From positions 29,132,369 to 29,196,368 of the forward strand of contig CM032127.1 of assembly GCA_018894105.1 (NCBI GenBank): a DNA stretch of 64,000 nt. Reading direction: 5' to 3'. Every line of letters begins with the position of its first letter. The stretch's first letter is position 1. This document shows positions 1 to 11,011 of the stretch, piece by piece. A model generated the notes under the pieces. It made no database searches. It worked only from the letters and a program-made list of their open reading frames with translations, and was not told the origin of the DNA. Source of the stretch: Jacaranda mimosifolia. Taxonomy: Eukaryota > Streptophyta > Magnoliopsida > Lamiales > Bignoniaceae. The position numbers and the translations under genes were made by a program.

Positions 1-28
1 TTGTAGGTCATTAATGGTGACTATAATT

Positions 29-202
29 ATGAAAAAACTGGTATGGCTGTATGAGGTAGTTTTCTGCAAGAAATTTCACCCGAGTGAGCTTTCTAGCCAA
101 CTATTTACTGAAATTATGAAAGAACTGGTATGGATGTATGAAGTAGTTTTCTGCAAGAGATTTCACCTAAGTGAGCTTTCTAGCCAACTGTTTACTAAAA
201 GT
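29..202 (+). repeat. Tandem duplication, 2 x 87 bp
   Basis: Positions 29-115 and 116-202 are adjacent direct copies of an 87-bp unit (29 codons), each starting with ATG and differing at roughly ten positions. Both units read in one frame with conserved strings such as 'YEVVFCK' and 'LSELSSQLFT' or 'PSELSSQLFT'. The unit length is a multiple of three and the frame is open in both copies. No family match is recognised. Confidence 0.85.
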
Positions 203-735
203 CTTGGAATCATCTTTGACTGGTCCTTCAAAAGTTATGCGGTTAGGATGACACTGGACTTGTGCAATGAGACCTAGAGCTAGTATATCTGTATCTTAGG
301 TAGGTGGGTTGGAAATATTGTTTTAGTTCATGAAAATTGTGCGTCTTGTGCTCACCATCTTAAGGTTATAGATTCTTGTTCACCCAAATAGCACCAACTA
401 ATAAAGCAGATTTTGTTACGTGATAGGGTTGTGAGAAAAAATAGTGTTGTGATTGGATGGAATGCTTAGTCATTAAGATTGGACTATGTTTAGGAAGTTG
501 TAATTAACAAGTTAATTGGCATAGAGGCTGAGGGAGAACTAAATTGGTGTGGCATTTTTCTTTTATAGTTCATAACTCAAGCAACTATGTCGAATTATAT
601 TTGACTAATCATGAATGTAAATATATTATTTGAGATAATAAAGCATGCTTTACTTATAGTGGATCTAGAGTTACATGATTAGGTGTGACTAATGCAATGG
701 ATAAAATTTAGGAGAAAAGAAATGAGGAAAAAAGA

Positions 736-800
736 GACAAGCATTGTAAGAATATCTTGAATGAAAGGGACAAGCATTGTAAGAATATCTTGAATGAAAC
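736..800. repeat. Tandem duplication, 2 x 33 bp
   Basis: A 33-bp unit starting 'gacaagcattgtaagaat' at 736 is repeated directly at 769 with almost no change. It lies in unassigned sequence and probably arose by replication slippage. Confidence 0.85.
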
Positions 801-1699
801 TAAGCTTGTTCATGCAAAGCTTTGGTAATAATAAAGTTAAAAAAATAAAGGATCTTTTCGTATAGAGAGAAAACGAAGAACCTTTATTGTTCAAGTTGTG
901 TATCACATGTTAAATATACTTCCCTATTTGTAGACTTCTCAAAATCCTATTATCCAACTGATAAGAATAAGATAATGTAAAGCAAATTTATACTTACCTA
1001 TAAAATACCTAACTCCCTAAAAGATAATATAAACTAACTTTAGACATACTTTGTAACTACTTACCACATCTAACAATAAAGGATTTGGGGATAGAAAAAA
1101 CTCACTACTGAAATAACTACTAAACATAGTGAAGTACCTTTTTAGAGGTAACACCATGTCATCACTTGAAAGAAGGAAGAAGGAACTTAAACACTTTAAA
1201 AATACATACTCGATGCTTGAAAATGTCTAACTCCTCAAACATGAGTAGACATTAAATCTCCATAGCTTGCAAAAAACTACTATTAATAATCTAAGCGTCT
1301 TTAGGCTCTTCATTAGAAGAATCATCTACTCCAAACTCGGAATCGAACTCCAAAAAAAAAAAAAGCAACTCATGAACTAAATGTTGATTTCTCAATCATT
1401 GAGACTCACTTTTATCCTCTAACATTTGATCAGAAAATGAACCTAACTTGCAAAATCAGAATACACAGCGACACCATGTTAGCGATGACCCCTATGAACA
1501 CAAAAAAGGTTGGAGAAATTCCAATGGCCTAAGCTAATCGTCCATGTGACTGGTGGCCATTAGCCCATTACGAGTGCCACACGGGCACTAGCCCCGAGTG
1601 CTAATGACAATGCCTTGTAGGCACCTGAAGTAGGTGCAAATTGGGAGTCAACTCTAAGTGTTCTGCAGATACCAGATTATTAGAATATTGCCCTGCAAG

Positions 1700-2360
1700 T
1701 AGGGGTGAGCAAAATTATCCATTAATCAAAAAAATCAATTAACCGACCGAATTGAAATTGAATTCAACGAATCAATTTGTCCAATTGATTTTTGGTTTGT
1801 TTAATGGTTAATTTTTTATAAGTTTTCAAGTTTTGGTTTGGTTCGGTTAATTTTTATAGAAAATTGATTAAAAACCAATTTAACAAAATTTTTCAAAATA
1901 GAAAGCTTATGTACTTTGCATCAGCACTAATTTTACTTGGTTTCATGATGTTTGTTGTTGTTTCATGCATCTATATCTACATTAACTCTATGATTGATAT
2001 TACAGGGTAATCTTGATTAATTATATACAAATAGAGTTTGCTACACTTTATAAACTCCCATTTATTTGGAAAAATTTTCATGGATCATTATTTGCATTAA
2101 AAAAAAAACATTGAAGGTCATTGCAAAAGATTGTATGAAAATGCAATATAGATCATCTGATTGCTTGGATGGAGCTACAATACAATAATTTTTTTGAAAA
2201 ATAATGTTGAGAAAAAAAGTTAAATAAAAAGTGGTTAATTGGATAATCATATGAACTGAACCGAGTTTAATTAGCTAACTGAAAATTTCGGCGTGGTAAA
2301 CGGTTACTAATTTTTTTTCCATTTCGGTTAATTTACCGAATTAACCGATGCTCACCCCTA
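1700..2360. mobile_element. MITE-1: non-autonomous hAT-like element
   Basis: A 661-bp element is bounded by perfect 12-bp terminal inverted repeats, 'taggggtgagca' at 1700-1711 and 'tgctcaccccta' at 2349-2360. An 8-bp target duplication flanks it, 'cctgcaag' (1692-1699) and 'cccacaag' (2361-2368), matching at six of eight positions. An 8-bp duplication with a 'taggggtg' terminus is typical of plant hAT-type MITEs. The interior is AT-rich with repeated 'cggttaa'-like strings near both ends and no transposase frame. It sits about 20 bp inside LTR A, where the intact LTR copies read straight through. Confidence 0.9.
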
Positions 2361-2963
2361 CCCACAAGCTACTTAGATTGGCATGTAAAACTACTCCACT
2401 TGTGATACAATTTTGATTGAATGATATTCTATAAAATGGTTATCTTCATCCTATGCATTTATGATTTCTTCACATGCATTTGGTTAAAGCCCTTAAATCA
2501 TACAAGACTACGGGACTTGATCATGCATATGACGGTGGTCATGAAACAAGTATGCATGGTCATGATTCTAAATATTCCAAGTCATAGAATCTTGTGAGAT
2601 GGGGCATCTAACATTTGGATAGATTTACACTAATGGTGTATACTCCAAGGAGTTAGATATCATCCCATTTTATGGGCAATCCATATTAGACATGGATGCA
2701 TGTTAGTAGGTGTTTGTTAGAGAACAAGTTCATTGAATAATCAGTTAGAGAAACCACGAGGTAGTCGTAGTGACACTTCGATAGTGGCGATTTTTCTAAC
2801 TTACAATGGTGCATATAATTAGTCCTTTGACAGTAAAGTTGTATTTAAGTCCTTGTGCTTTGATTATGCTCCGACCATGTTGCAGGTCGCCCGAGGCTTA
2901 GTTTGGCCGCAAGCTACCTAAGTATGGAGGTTGGTGAGTTCTAAGAAGGGATCCATTTTTCCC

Positions 2964-5204
2964 TATTGGACTAGTACCCCACAAGCTAATTAAATTGGAA
3001 TGTAAACTATTTCACTTGTGATACAATCTTGATTGAACGATATTCTTTTTACATGACCATCTTCATCTTATGCTTATATTACTTCAGTAGCATTTGGTTG
3101 AAACCCTTAGATCACACAAGACTACAGGACTTGGTCACGCAAAGGGTGGTGATCATGAAACAAGTCTTACACGTCATGATCTTAAATCTTCCAAGTCATA
3201 GGATCTTATAAGATAAGGCATCTAAGATCTGGATAGACTTGCACTAATGATGCATAAACCAAAGGGTTGGATATTGCTCTATTTCATGAGCAAACCGTAT
3301 GAGATATGGGTGCATGTTAGTGGGTACTTGTTAGAGAACAACTTCACTAAAGGCTCGCCGAAAAACCCACTAGATAACCATAGTGGCAAGTCGGTAGTGG
3401 CAAGTTCTCCAGCTTACTCTAGTGTATATAATTAGTCTTTTGACCTAAGGATCCATGGTAACCTTGTGTTTAGGTCCTCATGCTTTGAGGCCTTGACTAC
3501 TTGGCGGGCCTCTCGGGTTGAGGTTGGGTATGAGCTATTTAGACGTAGAGTTTTGTGAGATCCAAGAAGGGATCCGACTTCTCGTCGTTGTGAAGAGCGA
3601 GTGGATCTCCTATGAATCCTATAATGATCGATTGCACAAAATCCTTGCGCAATGTAGTATTATAATTTGAAAAAAGAGTTTTCAAAGATGAGGTCATAAA
3701 GGGAATCAAACATTGGAATAGAGACATAGTATCGAGGATATTAGGGAGCCGACAAATATCTTGCCCTAGGCCTCTTTCAGCAGATAGGAGATGGAAGGAC
3801 CGTATTTTCATAGTAAGTATAGAGCTAGAATGGTTCTCCAAAAGCATTCATTTCAGCCAATTAGTTGGGCTCCATGGGCTTAAGGTTGGACATCGACCAT
3901 GGAAATTGGGTACTCTTAAATTAATGAGATTAATTGGATCGAGTCATTTGTTTAAAGGAGTTTAGACTAATGTGAATATTTGATATTCAATAAATCACAA
4001 GAGTTGTGAGCCCATGTCCAATGAATGGTAGAACCTAATGGGCCACACACAAAAGCTAATTGAAAATTCTACTTGATTAAGGGGAATTTTTTAATAGTTA
4101 GAAAATTCCCAACATGACCAACTTTTTAGGTAGGTGGATTGACACAAATTTTGGTCATGTTGGCTTGATTAATTTAATTGTTAAATCAATCTAAATAATT
4201 TGAGGAGTTAAACTAGACCAATTAAATTAAGAGTTAATTTAATTGGTGCCACATGACTATCAATTGGTCAAGCTAGCTTAAAGAGTTAAACTAATTGACT
4301 TAAGAGTTAAGTGAAAGGTTAATTAATTAAATTAAAGAGTATTTAATTAAAATGAAGAATCAATTTTGGAGGAAAAATTTAAATGAAATGTTTTATTTTG
4401 AGTGTATTTAGAATTTATTTGGATGACATTTCATGTGATGAAATGAAGATTCCAAATGAAATTCAAATGCACATTAAATTAACATGCAACTTGCTTGCAA
4501 GTTGGAAAGCCTAGTTGGCGCCCCACTTTGAGGAAGGTGTGATGCCACCTAAGCATCACACTTTCCTCCCTCTATATATAGATATAGGGGAGTGGCTGGC
4601 CATGCATGTGAATTACACACAAAGCATCTAATTGTTAGATTCTCTCATTCTCTCTAATTTTGAATGTGTTGCCTGCCTCATGTGTTGAAGCTTCACATTT
4701 TTCTTCATCTCCTACCTCCAAAATTAGCCTTCATCCTCTCAAATCTCTTCTTTGTTCTCCAACTAACATAGGAGAGATTTGGATTGTCCATTGGTGTGTG
4801 GATCTTATCATTAGAGTCAAAATAATTGGATTGCTAGCCTTTTGGAGATCCTCTGTTTGGGCAGAAACTTGGAGGTATTACTGGAGTGCCTTCCGAAGTT
4901 TTGATTTGGCTGATTTTTTTACTGTATATCCATCAAGGTGTTGGTGATTTTCATTTCTAATTTCAGCCGATTCTGATGAGATTTGGTTGGGCAAAAGTTG
5001 TTCATAATCTGCTGCGCCAGTGGAGACTACATTGAAGGTGTTCGAGCATTTCTTCACATTTTCGGTTGAATTTTGCTTTTAAGGTAATTTTCTTACCTAA
5101 ATCCTCTTTAATGGCGTGAATTAGATCATTGGGGAGGTCTGATCAAGTTAGATTTCAGTTTTTAAAATTTTTATAATTGGATCCTTGGCTCACACCATCC
5201 TTCA
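2964..5204 (+). mobile_element. Solo LTR B of the Copia-1/2 family, nested in LTR A
   Basis: This 2.24-kb copy of the family LTR begins 'tattggactagtacccc', ends '...ccttca', and has neither primer site nor internal sequence next to it, so it is a solo LTR. It interrupts LTR A between 'tttttccc' and 'tttgtgaagag'. The expected 5-bp target duplication is not visible ('ttccc' left, 'agcct' right), so it has decayed or the site was rearranged. It belongs to the TATA-containing subfamily with LTRs C, E and F. Confidence 0.85.
4537..4580 (+). promoter_or_regulatory. LTR B: inverted repeat followed by TATA box
   Basis: A perfect 9-bp inverted repeat 'gtgtgatgc'/'gcatcacac' with a 7-nt loop (4537-4561) stands 11 bp upstream of a TATA run 'tatatata' (4573-4580). 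This should be the U3 core promoter. The same arrangement occurs in LTRs C, E and F. Confidence 0.7.
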
Positions 5205-6096
5205 AGCCTGTTTGTGAAGAGCGGGTTGATCTCCTGTGTGTATATATATATATTCTAAGATGATTAATTCCAAGAAATCCTTGTGCAAGGTGATATGACA
5301 ATTTGGAAAAGGAGTTTTTCAAAGTTGAGGTCATAATGAGGAATCAAACATCAAGCATAGATACATAGTCATCGAGGCTATTAATGAGCCAGCAAATATC
5401 TTGCCATAGGCCTATTTTGGGAGATAGAAAATAGAAGAATTATATTTGCATGGCAATTATAAGCAGTAATTGTTCACCCTCAATTAATGCATCCAATAGG
5501 GTAGGCTTCATAGGCTTGTGCTAGACATCGATTAATTGATAGAGTGATTAGTTTAAAAGAGCTTAGACTAATCGAAATATTTGATATTCAATAAATCACA
5601 AAGAGTTGTGAGCCCATTTCTAATTAATTGGTGAACCTTAAGGGTAACACACAAAATCCTAGAACACTCTTATTAGATTGGAGAAATTATATAAGGAGTT
5701 AGATAATTAAAGTGGTCAAGTTCGGAGGAGAGAAAGACCACGTTGACTAATTATGAATTGATCACTATGGCTTGATTAATTTAAGTGTTAAATTAATCAA
5801 AATAATTTAAAGAGTTAAAATAGGCCAATTGAATTGAGGAGTTAATTTAATTGGTGCCATGTGGCAATTTAATTAGTCAATTCAACTTAAAGAGTTAAGT
5901 TGATTTAATTAACTTAAGGAGTTAAGTTAATCTAATTAAATTAAGGAGTTAATTTAGTTATTCGGAGAATCTAATTTTGGAGGAAAAATTAAATGGAAGA
6001 GTATATTTTATAATTAATGAGGTAGCATTTTAATTTGAAAAATAAAAAATCCAACTACGCTAGCTAGTAAGCATACAAGTTAGCCATGTGAGGAGT

Positions 6097-6132
6097 GTGT
6101 GATGGAAGCTTCCAAGAGCTTCCATATCACAC
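6097..6132 (+). promoter_or_regulatory. LTR A: long inverted repeat at the U3 hairpin position
   Basis: 'gtgtgatggaagct' (6097-6110) can pair with 'agcttcc' plus 'atcacac' (6117-6132) around a 6-nt loop with a 2-nt bulge. It holds the same place as the shorter hairpin of LTRs B, C, E and F, but with different inner stem sequence. No TATA run follows in this subfamily. Confidence 0.65.
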
Positions 6133-6752
6133 TATGAAATCACATCATGGCAGGCCATTAGGGGCTGTGTTTGCTGCCCATTTTTACCTCCAATTGTGGT
6201 GATCTCACGTATTGAGAGAAACCACATCACTAGATTATCTATAACTGTCTTCTCTCTCCTCAATTTCCTCACACCTTTTCTCCCATCTTCCTTCTCCTTC
6301 CTCCTCTATTTTCTAGCAAATAAAGTGAGGATTAAGAGTGCATCTAAGTGTGTGGATTATCTTTAGAGGCACAACATGTGGTGTGCTTTGAGTTGGTGAT
6401 TGAGATCCTTCAAGATTGAAGTTGAGTTTTAAAGTGTCGGCAGTTTTGGAGGCTTTGCCACTATTTTGCCACCCACTCCTTGGAGGTGTTTTGCTCAAAA
6501 AAAGTTGTTGGAGTGACTAACCAAAGGTTTGGAAAAGGAGATCCTTGGAGAAGAAGGCATTGATCTTGCTTGGTAAGAGTTCTATAGGAAGATCTTGCAA
6601 ATTAACTTTAAATTTCTCTTTTAACATAACTTCTCTTACTTTAAGTCTAGTATTATGGCATGAAATTAGATCCTTGGGTTGAGGATCTGTAAGTTAATTT
6701 TTGCCTAACTTTTGCAATTATTTTGGATCCTTGCACCTCATCTTCTTTCAAG

Positions 6753-6764
6753 TGGTATCGAGCC
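6753..6764 (+). other. Primer-binding site of Copia-1
   Basis: 'tggtatcgagcc' starts two bases after the LTR end. It resembles the copia initiator-tRNA-Met site 'tggtatcagagc', with one base lost. Confidence 0.85.
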
Positions 6765-8709
6765 AATTTTATGTCTAAGTTTGGATTTGTTGAATTAATT
6801 CATATGATGATTTGATTCTAAGACTCTAATTTCTTGATTCGATTGGTAGATTTAAGATTTTTAAGTTGATGCATGTGGCTTTAGATGTGTTGAATTGAAA
6901 TATGTCAATATGTGTTTAATTGTGAATCTCTTGTGTTGGCATGAGTTTTAATTCAAACCCTATTATGTTAAATGTAGATTTAGCATTAGATCATGTAAAA
7001 TATTGATTTTTCATGTTGATTATTGCTAAAAGGTGTTTTCACAATTTTTGGATCCAATTGGATTGGAGTTACTTGATGTTATTTGAAGAATAGTGATCCT
7101 TCCTTAGATTTGATTTTTGAAGCACTTTGAGCAATTTAATTTCCAATTTTAAAGGTGTTTATATTCTAGAAAGTTTTCATAAAATTTATGGAATCAAGCT
7201 ATGAAAGTGTCCATAAGGTTTGGGATGGCAAAAAAGTAAAAACGGGGCAAAACGGTGGCCTAGGCACCTTATCGTAGGGCCCTTGCTGGCCGACCAGCCC
7301 CTGGGAGGGCAGCAGGGGCACTGTGAGGGCCTGTGCAGCCTCCTTGGGTGCCTGGTTGGGCAATAGGCCCACCCATGGCTGCCTAGGCGTGATCAGCTTT
7401 TCGTTTTATGCATTTTTGCCCTCTTAAACTTGATTATTTCAGAATTATGATACACATGCATTGTGTAAGTACTCAAATTAATGTTGGATATTTTTCCTCG
7501 CTTTTAAGATCAAATTTAAGTATGCACTTCAAGTTTGTGCAAAATTGAGATGCATAAATGTTATGCTTAATTTTTCATCTAATTAATTGTTTATGTGATA
7601 AGCACTTAATTGTTGGATTGAATGTCAACCTATCGCTCATTTAATTATTGAATGGATGATGAAGTATGGGGATGAACATGAGCCTTTAATTTGGTTTAAT
7701 TAAGGTACAATGTTGATTGAATTGGTTGTATTAAATAGGGCTTGTATACCTTTTGATTTTTCTACCTTGTAAATGTTATGAGAGTAGAACCCTAGGGGTG
7801 AGGTTTTCTTTACTCTTGTAAATAGTTGCAAGGAAGCAAAGGGGCCAAGAGATGAGGTTTGAAAACTCCTAAATGTATGGGATATGTTCATATAATAAAT
7901 AGGATCTATTAATCTAATCAACCTACCTAAATCAACTAAGTAGTGCACCTATGACTCTAAGTGCATTACTTGGTTAAGGCTTATGCTCATCCCAACCTTA
8001 GATGTATGCTACGTTTATTTACTTATTTATGCTTTTTTTATCCTATTGATGTTTGGGTTGCATGGTTAGGTTGGAGAACCTAAATAAGTAAAGATAAAAG
8101 TTGATGAGATCTTCCAAGCAATAAAATCCCTCAACTTAGAAGAGTCTAAGTTCAAGAAAATATTAAATCAAATTGGATAAAATTCAGTTAGGTTTAATAA
8201 TCCAAGCCTTCTACCAATAGGCAAGTGACGATGATACCCTAACTTTGTGTCGGCTCACAAGTTGTGGGACATATTATTACTGGAAAGCTGTGATCACTAC
8301 AGTGGCATAAGATGCACTTTAATTTAAATTCACTATGACATTGTCTCACTAGTCATGGAATGATGATAGTTGAATTTATAATTAAAGATCGATTAGTAGG
8401 TCTAACTTAACACCTAGTAGTGTAAATGTCGCATGAGTCGTGGGTCCACAAGTGATGCAATTGATAATAGTTACCTACCTCAGGATCATTAGTGGATCTC
8501 TCACGAGTCATTGGTCCACAAGTGATGCCTTTGGATCTTGACACTCACTAAGAAATGTAATTTTCTGAATTCCTAAGAGGATAGGGAATTTGATAAAATA
8601 GTACAAGCAAGACATACTTAAAAGGCCATAATCATGTTTTTCAATATCAAAATTCAATCAAATGCTTATATTCTCTTCTTCACTTGTGTAGATTTATGAA
8701 ATCTCTAGA
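6765..8709 (+). other. Untranslated leader of Copia-1
   Basis: About 1.9 kb separates the primer site and the gag start. It holds no gene. It has an unusual GC-rich island (about 7225-7400) with runs such as 'gccgaccagcccctggg', and four spaced copies of a degenerate motif like 'ctcatgagtcgtgggtcca' (8254, 8345, 8430, 8500). Copia-2 carries four copies of the same motif at comparable places in its leader. Confidence 0.7.
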
Positions 8710-9440
8710 ATGGCTAAAAATCCACTAAGTATCATTTTGGAAACCAATAAACTAACCTTGCCGAACTACCATGATAGATTAAACCTTAAAATCATTCTCA
8801 ATTTTGAGATACAGACATATGTTCTAAATCATGGTGCCCTGAATCCCACAGGGAACAATGTGGATCAAGAGAAATGTGAAATGTTCATGAATTGAGTTGA
8901 GGATTACCTCCTATCCCATAGTCTCATGATGGCATCTATGAACTTTAAAAGTCTCATGTATGCATGAAATATACTTGAGTCCATTGCTTGTAAGAATTGT
9001 ATAGCGAACAAGGTATAAGAGGTTCAATAGAGTCAAAGGAGATTTTTCAAGCTAGGATGGTTGAGGGGTCATGTGTCATTGACTAGGGGTTAAAGATGAT
9101 TAGAATTGTTAAGAAGCTCCTCAACTTGGATATGGTGATGGACAATTGATCTCTAAGGGGATTTGATCCTCTGATCCTTGTCGAGTTTATTTGACCAAAG
9201 CATTGGTCATGGCAGAGATAACCATAAAAAGGGCAAACCTCTAATGATTGCTTCCTTTTCCCACACTAAAAATCGAAAAGGCAAGTAGAAAAGGGGCAAG
9301 AAGAAGAAAGGTTATTTTATTTAAAGTGCCTGATAGAGTAAAAAAGATAACAGAGGATAAAAGGATGCGACTGGTTTCTATTATGGTAAATCGGGTCATT
9401 AGAAACTCAATTGCAAGAAATGCCTTGTATCCTTAGAGAA
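8710..9440 (+). pseudogene. gag pseudogene of Copia-1
   Basis: The ATG at 8710 opens 'MAKNPLSIILETNKLTLPNY', which matches the start of the Copia-2 gag at 22999 (MAK-PL-IILE-NKL). The following frame resembles copia gag (UBN2-type) for about 60 codons and then stops; similarity continues in other frames. A zinc-knuckle remnant lies near 9370-9420 ('GFYYGKSGH', with the second Cys replaced by Tyr). Gag would form the particle shell and bind the RNA. Stops at about 8893 and later make it non-functional. Confidence 0.75.
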
Positions 9441-11011
9441 GGATAAGTTGTTTATTGTAGTACACTTAAGGATAAATTCTTTCTCATGGGTATATGATGT
9501 AATATGTGGTTCTCATCTTTGTAAATTGTTGCAAAGGATGGAATGAAGAATAAATCTAAGTAATGGGGATGTGATCCTCTGCCTTGACAATGGAGCAAAG
9601 AGCTCCGACCAAAGTCAAAGACGTAAGTGAAGTTGGACTTAAGAGATACTAATGCTTGTACTAAATCCTTGTTACTATGTACCTAAGTACCACTAGTACA
9701 ATGTATAATACATTTTAGATTTTCCACCATCACTAATGTACATTGAACAAAAACAATAAAAGTAAGTTAGATAACCAAGAAAATGTATACCTTTGGCATA
9801 CTAGACTTCGACATATTTCCAAGAATAGGATGAACAAGTTAGTAGCCCTCAAATCACTAAATGTTAGTGGAATAGAGGATCTACCTATTTGTGAGTCTGG
9901 TTTAAAAGGAAAAATGACCCAAGCTCCCTTTATAAGATAAACAAAGTAATCCACAAGTAATTTGGATTTAGTCTATACGGACGCATGTGGGCCACTAAGA
10001 GTTAGTGTAAGAGGAGGTTATTCTTACTTCATGACCTTCACTGATGATTTCACTTAGCTCGAACATATGTATCTTATGAAGTACAAGTTTGAAGCATTTG
10101 AAAAGTTTAAAGAGTATAGTAATGAAGTAGAAAAGCAATTAGGACTTAGTATGCAAAATCCTTGATCAGATTGAGGAGGTGAATACTTAAGTGTTGAATT
10201 CTTTGGTTATCTAAGAGAATGAGATTCTCTCACAATGGACTCTACTTGGCACACAATAACATAATGGAGTAGCCGAGAAGAGAAATTGTACATTGTTAGA
10301 TATGGGACGGCTCATGATGAGCTTCACTGATGTCCCTATCTCCTTTTAGGCATATTCCCTATAGATAACGACGAGACTACTAAATGTAATACCCTCAAAT
10401 TTGGTGCCAAAGACACCGCATAAGATGTGGTTTCGCAAAACACCCACACCGCATAAGATGTGGTTTCGCAAAACACCCACTTACTTTTATCTAAGAGTTT
10501 AAGGGTGTCCCGCTTAAGTCAAGAGACTAGTGGGAGACAAGTTGGATACGAGATCCACCTTTTGCAAGTTTGTGGGATACTGAAAAGAGTTTTTAGATTA
10601 TTACTTCTATAATCTCTCGGAACAAAAGGTACTTCTTTCGAGGAACACCATCTTTTCCAGAAAAAAGAGTTTCTATTAGATAGAAAATGTGTTGTCGTTG
10701 AACTTGATTAAGTTCAAGATGATCATTCCATCCCACAATCGATAGAAACAAAAGTGCATCCTGAGCCTAGCACACAACTTCCTATGAGGTCTACCGAATT
10801 AAGAAGTAACCTGAAAGGTTTGGATTCCTTCATGAGATGGCGCAAACGGATAGTCATCTGAGGACCCATGAGAAAGCTATGTCGGACATAGATTTGGGTT
10901 ATTGGCTTGAGGCCATGAAATCCAAAATAGACTCCATGTACTCTAACAAACTATAGGCTTTGATAGATCCACCGGAGTGTAAAGTCCTTGTTGGTTGCAA
11001 GTGGATCTATA
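9440..11011 (+). pseudogene. Protease, integrase and RT-start pseudogene of Copia-1
   Basis: A protease remnant may lie near 9465-9540 ('INSFSWVYDVICGSHL'; the catalytic Asp-Ser/Thr-Gly is not intact). The GAG-preintegrase domain is clear at 9743-9940 ('LWHTRLRHISKNRMNKL', 'CESGLKGKMTQAPF'). The integrase core follows ('DLVYTDACGPLRVS', 'FMTFTDDFT', then 'GGEYLSVEFFGYL') with several stops, then the C-terminal part 'KTPHKMWF' at about 10410. The RT amino end is at about 10880-11010 ('YWLEAMKSKIDSMYSN', 'GCKWIYM'), where solo LTR C interrupts it. Integrase would insert cDNA and RT would copy RNA. All are dead here. Confidence 0.8.
10415..10480 (+). repeat. In-frame 33-bp tandem duplication in integrase
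   Basis: Units 10415-10447 and 10448-10480 are identical direct copies. They encode 'TPHKMWFRKTP' twice in the domain that normally reads 'KTPYEMWFG' once. The length keeps the frame. Identity of the two units suggests the event is younger than most mutations in this copy. Confidence 0.9.

Larger units (their letters stand above)
1..1677. other. Unassigned AT-rich flank left of Copia-1
   Basis: No domain, LTR or terminal repeat could be recognised here. A short open frame (14-277) contains an in-frame 87-bp duplication and ends with a weak 'LFTKSL' string that recalls the end of copia RNase H, but nothing around it supports that family. The stretch 1540-1660 is richer in G and C than its surroundings. 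The rest is AT-rich and full of stops. It is probably older repeat sequence into which Copia-1 inserted. Confidence 0.4.
1678..6750 (+). repeat. 5' LTR of Copia-1 (LTR A), interrupted by a MITE and solo LTR B
   Basis: The start aligns with 'tgttggaata' of the other family copies (here 'tattagaata'), and the LTR ends '...cttctttca' at 6750, two bases before the primer site. After removing the MITE (1700-2360 plus one target copy) and solo LTR B (2964-5204), about 2.16 kb of LTR remains, the family length. Sequence 5205 onward continues LTR A where 2963 left off, as comparison with LTR D (15300 onward) shows. Confidence 0.88.

Noticed and set aside
14..277. Copia RNase H end ('LFTKSLG')
   Set aside because: Only six or seven residues fit, the flanking residues do not, and no polypurine tract or LTR follows.
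1540..1660. Possible shared GC-rich repeat with 18290-18480 and 38135-38230
   Set aside because: All have 'gggcac' and 'aggcacct' strings, but I could not extend them to a convincing alignment by eye.
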